DNA from: Pimelobacter simplex
GTDB lineage: Bacteria; Actinomycetota; Actinomycetes; Propionibacteriales; Nocardioidaceae
Direction of reading: 5' to 3'
Assembly: GCF_024662235.1 (NCBI RefSeq)
Contig: NZ_CP096276.1
Coordinates: 6,026,924 to 6,090,923 of the forward strand
Length of the DNA stretch: 64,000 nt
In this document: piece after piece, positions 59,643 to 64,000 of the stretch
How positions within the stretch are numbered: position 1 is the stretch's first letter
Layout of the letters: each line of letters opens with the position of its first letter
Made by a program: the position numbers and the translations under genes
The notes under the pieces: generated by a model
The model's input: only the letters and a program-made list of their open reading frames with translations
The model's database searches: none
What the model was told of the DNA's origin: nothing

Positions 59643-61064
59643 AGTGGAGTCCAGCAGAGTGGTGTACGACGGACCTGAGTGAGCGCGTGCCTCCAACGTA
59701 GGCGCGGCCACCGGGTGGATCCTTCGAGTGATCTGCGAAAACCGACTCGAAGAAGGACCACGACGATGACCGCTGGACCCAGTATCGACCCTGCACAGTT
59801 CCTGAACGAGCAGCTGTCCCAGGCCAGTCCTGATCTGATGCGGGACCTGCTCACCACGTTCGTCAATGCGCTGCTCTCGGCGCAGGCCGACGCGGTGTGC
59901 GGCGCCGGCTACGGCGAACGCAGCATGGAGCGCGTCAACTCCCGCAACGGCTACCGGCACCGCGACCTCGACACCCGCGTCGGCACTCTGGACGTCGCGG
60001 TTCCCAAGCTGCGCACCGGTTCGCTGTACCCCGAGTGGCTGCTGGAGCGCCGCAAGCGAGCAGAGCGGGCACTGACCAGTGTGGTCGCGACCTGTTACCT
60101 GCTCGGCGTCTCGACGCGGCGGATGGACAAGCTGGTGCAGACCCTCGGCATCACCGGCCTGTCCAAGAGCCAGGTCTCGGTGATGGCCAAGGAACTCGAC
60201 GAGCACGTCGAGCAGTTCCGCACCCGACGGCTGGAGGAGGCCGGGCCGTTCACCTTCGTGGCCGCCGACGCGTTGGTGCTCAAGGTCCGCGAAGGTGGCC
60301 GGGTGGTGCCGGTCCACGTGCTGGTCGCCACCGGCGTCAACGCCGACGGGCACCGCGAGATCCTCGGCGTGCAGGTCACCAGCAGCGAGGACGGCGCCGG
60401 GTGGCTGGCCTTCTGGAGGGATCTGACCGCCCGCGGCCTGGCCGGGGTCAAGCTCGTCACCAGCGACGCCCACGCCGGGCTGGTGGCCGCGATCGGCGCC
60501 ACGTTGCCCGGCGCCTCGTGGCAGCGCTGCCGAACCCACTACGCGGCGAACCTGATGTCGGCGACGCCGAAGTCCTCGTGGGGCTGGGTCAAGGCGCTGC
60601 TGCACTCGATCTACGACCAGCCCGACGCCGACGCTGTCCACGCCCAGTTCGACCGGGTCGTCGACGCCCTGGCCGAGAAGCTCCCCAAGGTGGCCGAGCA
60701 TCTGGAGGACGCTCGTGCCGACATCCTCGCCTTCACCGCGTTCCCGAAGGAGATCTGGCGCCAGATCTGGTCCAACAACCCCAACGAGCGCCTCAACCGC
60801 GAGATCCGCAGGCGAACCGACGTGGTCGGGATCTTTCCCGACCGGGCCAGCATCATCCGGCTCGTCGGCGCCGTCCTGGCCGAGCAGCACGACGAGTGGG
60901 CCGAAGGCCGCCGCTACCTCGGACTCGACGTCCTCGCCCGCGCCCAGGCCGTCGACACCTGCGTCGTCGAGGAGGTGACCGAACCCGAACTCCAGGCCCT
61001 CACAGCCTGACCGACACGCCCAACCGAGGGATCAACCTCGTACACCACCCCAGCGGACTTGACC
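59643..61064 (+). mobile_element. IS256-family insertion sequence, copy B (1422 bp)
   Basis: Same length as copy A and encoding an identical transposase, in the opposite orientation, with the same imperfect terminal repeats. It sits between divergently transcribed PucR-type genes, 140 bases upstream of one start and 319 bases upstream of the other, and interrupts no gene. Confidence 0.95.
59766..61010 (+). CDS. IS256-family (mutator type) transposase, copy B
   Basis: A 414-residue protein identical to that of copy A, with both catalytic Asp regions (FVAADALVL, VTSDAHAGL) and the Glu in NPNERLNREIRRR. Intact and presumably active. ATG 59766 matches the family start. Confidence 0.95.
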   Translation: MTAGPSIDPAQFLNEQLSQASPDLMRDLLTTFVNALLSAQADAVCGAGYGERSMERVNSRNGYRHRDLDTRVGTLDVAVPKLRTGSLYPEWLLERRKRAERALTSVVATCYLLGVSTRRMDKLVQTLGITGLSKSQVSVMAKELDEHVEQFRTRRLEEAGPFTFVAADALVLKVREGGRVVPVHVLVATGVNADGHREILGVQVTSSEDGAGWLAFWRDLTARGLAGVKLVTSDAHAGLVAAIGATLPGASWQRCRTHYAANLMSATPKSSWGWVKALLHSIYDQPDADAVHAQFDRVVDALAEKLPKVAEHLEDARADILAFTAFPKEIWRQIWSNNPNERLNREIRRRTDVVGIFPDRASIIRLVGAVLAEQHDEWAEGRRYLGLDVLARAQAVDTCVVEEVTEPELQALTA

Positions 61065-61072
61065 TGCCGGTG
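61065..61072. repeat. Target-site duplication, right copy (TGCCGGTG)
   Basis: Exact copy of 59635-59642, immediately after the right IS end GGACTTGACC. Confidence 0.9.
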
Positions 61073-61113
61073 TGCTCTGGAACATACCTCTGCCGGTCGG
61101 ACGAGGGAAGAAT

Positions 61114-61131
61114 TTGTCATCCGCATGACAA
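61114..61131. promoter_or_regulatory. 18-bp operator-like palindrome, copy 1
   Basis: TTGTCATCCGCATGACAA: a perfect 7-bp inverted repeat with a 4-base centre, 253 bases before the GTG at 61384. A close second copy follows 95 bases downstream. Confidence 0.7.
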
Positions 61132-61208
61132 GTATTGGACCTCCTGGCCCACCACTGCCCCCCTGCCCGGGGTCACCCCGAGGCCGCGTCATGGCGGCCG
61201 GACGCCCG

Positions 61209-61226
61209 TTGTCATCCATCTGACAA
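61209..61226. promoter_or_regulatory. 18-bp operator-like palindrome, copy 2
   Basis: TTGTCATCCATCTGACAA matches copy 1 at 15 of 18 positions; the outer TTGTCA/TGACAA arms are intact. Offset of 95 bp is close to nine helical turns, so both sites would face the same side of the DNA. Confidence 0.7.
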
Positions 61227-61383
61227 GGCAGCACCGGATTCGGTCCTTCGGGTCTCCCGACACTTGCGACGGGGTGTCGCGCTGTGGCTGATTGCGTGTG
61301 GCGCTCGTCACTCAACGAGCGTGGGACAGCCGGATCTTCCTGCAGTGGGGGCAGCGGAACCCGGCGCACAGGAGGGAGCGGCG

Positions 61384-62514
61384 GTGATCGGGAGCATGAT
61401 CCAAGGCCGGGAGGACATCACCTCGGGCGAGGCTCTGGTCGACGAGCTGTGCCGCGACCTCGACCTCGCCGAGCGCAGCCTGCCACCCGCTGTCCTCGAC
61501 TCCGTCGTCGCCGCGACCCGCGCCTTCGTCGCCACCGACGGCCACTCCGACGACGCGGTCCGCCTGGTCCGCCCGACCCTGATGCGCCTGGGCCGCCGGG
61601 CCGCCGTCCGGGGGCACACCGCGGCACGCCTGAGCACCGACCTCCAGCGCGTCGTCGACGACCGCGCCCGCCAGGCCGAGCACATGATCTCGCGCCTCAT
61701 CCCCGACGACGAGGTCGACGGCCTGCGCTGTCGGCTCACCGTCTTCCTGCGCCACGTCCAGCACGCCGCGCTCGCCGGGCACCGCCAGGCGCACACGATG
61801 ATGGCCCTCGGGCCGGCCGCCCGCCGGCACATGATGGCCCGGGCCCTCTTCGCTTCCGAGGCGGTGCCCGACGACCTCCTCGCGATCGCCGGCATCCCGG
61901 GGGACACGGCGTACGTGCCGCTGGTGTGGGTGTGCGGGAGCCGCGGCGCGATCCGGGCGACCGCCGAGATCCCCGACGCCCTCGTCGACAGCACCGGGCG
62001 CGCGGCCCTGGTCCCGCTCGCGCAGCGCGCGGACGTCGTACTGGAGGCGGGGGACCGGGTCGTCGAAGGCCCACCCCGCCCCGCCCGCGAGCTCGGCGAC
62101 GCCCTCCGCCTCGCCCATCAGGCCGCCGACGCCATGCGCGCCGGCGTCATCCCCTCCGACCGCCAGGTCACCCCCTGTGCCGACGTCGCCGCCGACCTCC
62201 TGCTCGCCGGCCGCCCCGCCCTCACCGAGCTCCTCGTCGCCAAGTACCTCTCCGGCCTCCAGGACCTCAAGCCCGCGCGCCGCGTCGAGATCGCCGAGGT
62301 CCTCCTCACCTGGCTCGAGTCCCGCGCCTCCCTCGCCGTCATCGCCGCGACCCACCACATCGCCAAGCAGACGGCCCACGACCGCCTCCGCCTCGGCAAG
62401 CAGGCCGTCCCCGCCGTCGACGCCGAACCCTCCGCCCACGCCGCCATCGTCGTCTCGCTCCACGCGAGCCTGCCCGGCTGGCGCGAGGAGGTGTCCCGGC
62501 GTGGTCGCCCGTGA
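61384..62514 (+). CDS. PucR-like transcriptional regulator
   Basis: A 376-residue protein: helical N-terminal part (VDELCRDLDLAERSLPPAVL, LRPTLMRLG region), a middle CdaR-like domain (VWVCGSRGAIRATAEIPDAL) and a C-terminal HTH of the PucR type (LESRASLAVIAATHHIAKQT AHDRLRLGKQ). GTG 61384 was chosen for the strong AGGAGGG upstream. Candidate ligand of the TTGTCATCC palindromes. It precedes two secreted-protein genes and may control them. It shares architecture with the PucR regulator on the other side of the IS. Confidence 0.82.
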   Translation: MIGSMIQGREDITSGEALVDELCRDLDLAERSLPPAVLDSVVAATRAFVATDGHSDDAVRLVRPTLMRLGRRAAVRGHTAARLSTDLQRVVDDRARQAEHMISRLIPDDEVDGLRCRLTVFLRHVQHAALAGHRQAHTMMALGPAARRHMMARALFASEAVPDDLLAIAGIPGDTAYVPLVWVCGSRGAIRATAEIPDALVDSTGRAALVPLAQRADVVLEAGDRVVEGPPRPARELGDALRLAHQAADAMRAGVIPSDRQVTPCADVAADLLLAGRPALTELLVAKYLSGLQDLKPARRVEIAEVLLTWLESRASLAVIAATHHIAKQTAHDRLRLGKQAVPAVDAEPSAHAAIVVSLHASLPGWREEVSRRGRP

Positions 62515-62626
62515 CACCGCGAACCGGACGCACGTCCGGAATTCCAGCCCCTGCGGGCCTTCTCCGTTGACCGGCTCGCATCTCGGAACCAAAGGTTGCA
62601 CCAACCGAATCCCCCAGGAGGATCCA

Positions 62627-63358
62627 GTGAAGATCAGGTCCACCAAGCGCAAGCGGACGTCGCTTGCCGTCGGCGCTCTCGCGGCCCTCGCCGCCGTCGC
62701 CGGCACCTTCGCGGCGCCGTCCGTGGCGCACGCCGACCCCGACAACCCCGACCACCTCACGGTGATCTACGACGCCGTCGGCAGCACCCACGTCGCGGGT
62801 GGCGTCAACGCCGACATGCAGGTCGGTCCGACGGAGATCAAGGTCACCATCGACACCGTCGCTCCGCTTCCCACGCCGATCGTCGCGGGCAGCATGAACG
62901 TTCCCAGCAAGACCATGAACTTCGAGATCCTCGGTCTCCCGGCCCGAGCGAAGGTCACGATGACCCAGGTCGGTCAGGTCACCGGAACGCTCACGCCGAC
63001 CAGCCTGCGCGGCAAGCTCAAGCTCCAGTCGAACGTGAAGTACGACATCCGGCTGAGCGACGTCGAGACCAAGGTGTTCGGCATCTGGTGGCCGTTGGCC
63101 GTTGGCAACAACTGCCACACGATCAACCCGGCCGACATCACCGTGAACTCGCCCGAGGGCGAGTACTTCACCATCAACGGCGGCGGTCGCGCGACGGGCA
63201 CGTACACCATCGGCAACTTCACCGGCTGCGCTCCGCTGAACTTCTTCAGCATCCCGGGCTTCTTCCCGACGATCGGATCGATCCCGATCAACGTCATCGT
63301 CCCGAACGCGAACAACACCATCGAGATCAACCTCTCGAACCCGCGCTACGGCGGGTGA
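62627..63358 (+). CDS. Secreted protein, function unknown (first of tandem pair)
   Basis: A 243-residue exported protein: KRKR-rich signal start, SLAVGALAALAAVAGTFAAP hydrophobic core and AHA cleavage site. The mature part is beta-rich with two cysteines (VGNNCHTIN and FTGCAPLN) that could form a disulfide. No enzymatic motif. AGGAGG precedes the GTG. Lies 112 bases after the PucR-like gene. Confidence 0.8.
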   Translation: MKIRSTKRKRTSLAVGALAALAAVAGTFAAPSVAHADPDNPDHLTVIYDAVGSTHVAGGVNADMQVGPTEIKVTIDTVAPLPTPIVAGSMNVPSKTMNFEILGLPARAKVTMTQVGQVTGTLTPTSLRGKLKLQSNVKYDIRLSDVETKVFGIWWPLAVGNNCHTINPADITVNSPEGEYFTINGGGRATGTYTIGNFTGCAPLNFFSIPGFFPTIGSIPINVIVPNANNTIEINLSNPRYGG

Positions 63359-63438
63359 GCGAGGCGCACTGAGCCTGCTCCCGAGCAACAACCCCCTTCG
63401 CAGGAAATCCCCACCCAACCCATGAGGAGATACCCCTA

Positions 63439-64000
63439 ATGAAGCTCAACAACCGCTTTGCCAAGGGCGCTCTGGCGACCGCCGCGGCCGCTTCCGCGGT
63501 GCTCGCCATGACCGCCACGTCGGCCCAGGCGTTCACGACCTACACGCCCAACGGAGGTCCGTCCGCCAACTTCGTGAACCAGAGCAAGATCTCGTTCATC
63601 GACGCGGCGACCGGTGACATCCTCTCCTGCAACACCTTCACGCTCGCTGGCTCGATCACCAGCCCCGGCACCAGCCGGGCCTACGCCCCGGCAACGGGCA
63701 ACACTGGTCCGGACGCGGGTTCGCTGACCAGCCTCAACTCCGGCGGCACCGGCGGCTGCAGCAACCCGACCGCCGGCCCCACGACCGTGACGGCGCTGGG
63801 CACCTGGAAGGTCGCGATCACCGGCGACAAGGTCGGCAGCAGCTTCCCGGCCAAGCTCTACGGCATCAAGGCCTACGTGGACGCCGCCAACTGCAAGTTC
63901 TACGTCGGTGGCCCGAGCGACACCGCCACCAGCGCGGGCACTGGCTGGGTGACCGGCAAGTTCGACCCGACCACGCAGAACTTCACTGCCGACACCACCT
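63439..64000 (+). CDS. Secreted protein, function unknown (second of tandem pair, 3' end outside window)
   Basis: At least 187 residues, running off the window. Signal peptide with GALATAAAASAVLAMTATSA core and AQA cleavage. The mature chain is Gly/Thr/Ser-rich and beta-rich, with cysteines in ILSCNTFTL, GGCSNPT and ANCKFYV. GAGGAGA precedes the ATG. It follows the first secreted gene by 80 bases, likely in one operon; the two share size class and cysteine-containing beta architecture but little obvious sequence. Confidence 0.8.
   Translation, partial: MKLNNRFAKGALATAAAASAVLAMTATSAQAFTTYTPNGGPSANFVNQSKISFIDAATGDILSCNTFTLAGSITSPGTSRAYAPATGNTGPDAGSLTSLNSGGTGGCSNPTAGPTTVTALGTWKVAITGDKVGSSFPAKLYGIKAYVDAANCKFYVGGPSDTATSAGTGWVTGKFDPTTQNFTADTT

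Larger units (their letters stand above)
61065..61383. other. Regulatory region upstream of the second PucR-like gene
   Basis: No gene in 319 bp. It contains the target duplication and two near-identical palindromes (61114-61131 and 61209-61226). The first palindrome lies in a relatively AT-rich stretch (GAAGAATTTGTCAT). No clear -10/-35 could be assigned. Confidence 0.55.

Noticed and set aside
4341..61064. Composite transposon spanning 57 kb
   Set aside because: Each IS has its own distinct 8-bp target duplication, and the enclosed segment is core chromosome (dapF, lexA, nrdJ).

Overview
The window is a 64 kb stretch of a very GC-rich actinobacterial chromosome with strong G/C third-position bias and many GTG starts. 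Gene content fits Nocardioidaceae, probably Nocardioides or a close relative: miaB, miaA, dapF, hflX, lexA and an adenosylcobalamin-dependent nrdJ paired with nrdR follow one another as a housekeeping backbone, interleaved with lineage-specific genes (DUF3556, SCO6745-like, MT0933-like, PucR-type regulators). The genus is an inference. I saw no rRNA, tRNA, CRISPR array, prophage or replication origin.

Layout. 1-4.1 kb: a large secreted alpha/beta-hydrolase with Ig-like repeats (its 3' end is off the window) and a small membrane protein. 4.3-5.8 kb: a complete IS256-family element that landed in the start codon of a 139-residue gene. 6.4-11.1 kb: miaB, peptidase E, small proteins, a Nudix hydrolase, a 162-bp hairpin element, two MT0933-like proteins and miaA. 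11.1-17.3 kb: an acyl-ligase/DUF3556/FAD-oxidoreductase operon with a divergent PucR-type regulator. 17.3-22.6 kb: an AraC-DinB/RibD-like/PPOX operon, a secreted phospholipase D-like protein and dapF. 22.7-33.4 kb: SDR, PhoD-like phosphatase, hflX, SGNH hydrolase, LLM oxidoreductase, DinG-like helicase and a secreted HExxH protein. 33.4-39.5 kb: the SOS pair lexA/LysM protein and the dNTP-synthesis pair nrdR-nrdJ. 40-47.9 kb: LysR/MFS pair, a frameshifted HNH endonuclease, and an amidohydrolase plus polar-amino-acid-type ABC operon with a divergent GntR. 47.9-53.4 kb: TetR/reductase, ppnP, an ECF sigma pair, MarR/MFS and a MutT-like protein. 53.4-59.5 kb: a thioredoxin-reductase-like fusion with hemerythrin and SCO6745-like proteins, then a PucR regulator coupled to a degenerate P-type ATPase. 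59.6-61.1 kb: a second, identical, inverted IS256 copy. 61.4-64 kb: another PucR-like regulator and two secreted proteins.

How it works together. Many loci show a regulator facing its target with a readable palindrome between them (LexA, NrdR, GntR, TetR, MarR and LysR types). The most noteworthy structures are: five LexA-like boxes between lexA and a LysM membrane protein that is probably a YneA/DivS-type SOS division inhibitor; NrdR boxes plus DnaA-box-like sites ahead of nrdR-nrdJ; a degenerate P-type ATPase under a PucR regulator; an 18-bp operator-like palindrome occurring twice, 95 bp apart, ahead of the second PucR-like gene; a dispersed palindromic repeat in three copies; and two intact IS copies, each with its own 8-bp target duplication, bounding a potentially invertible 53.9 kb segment.
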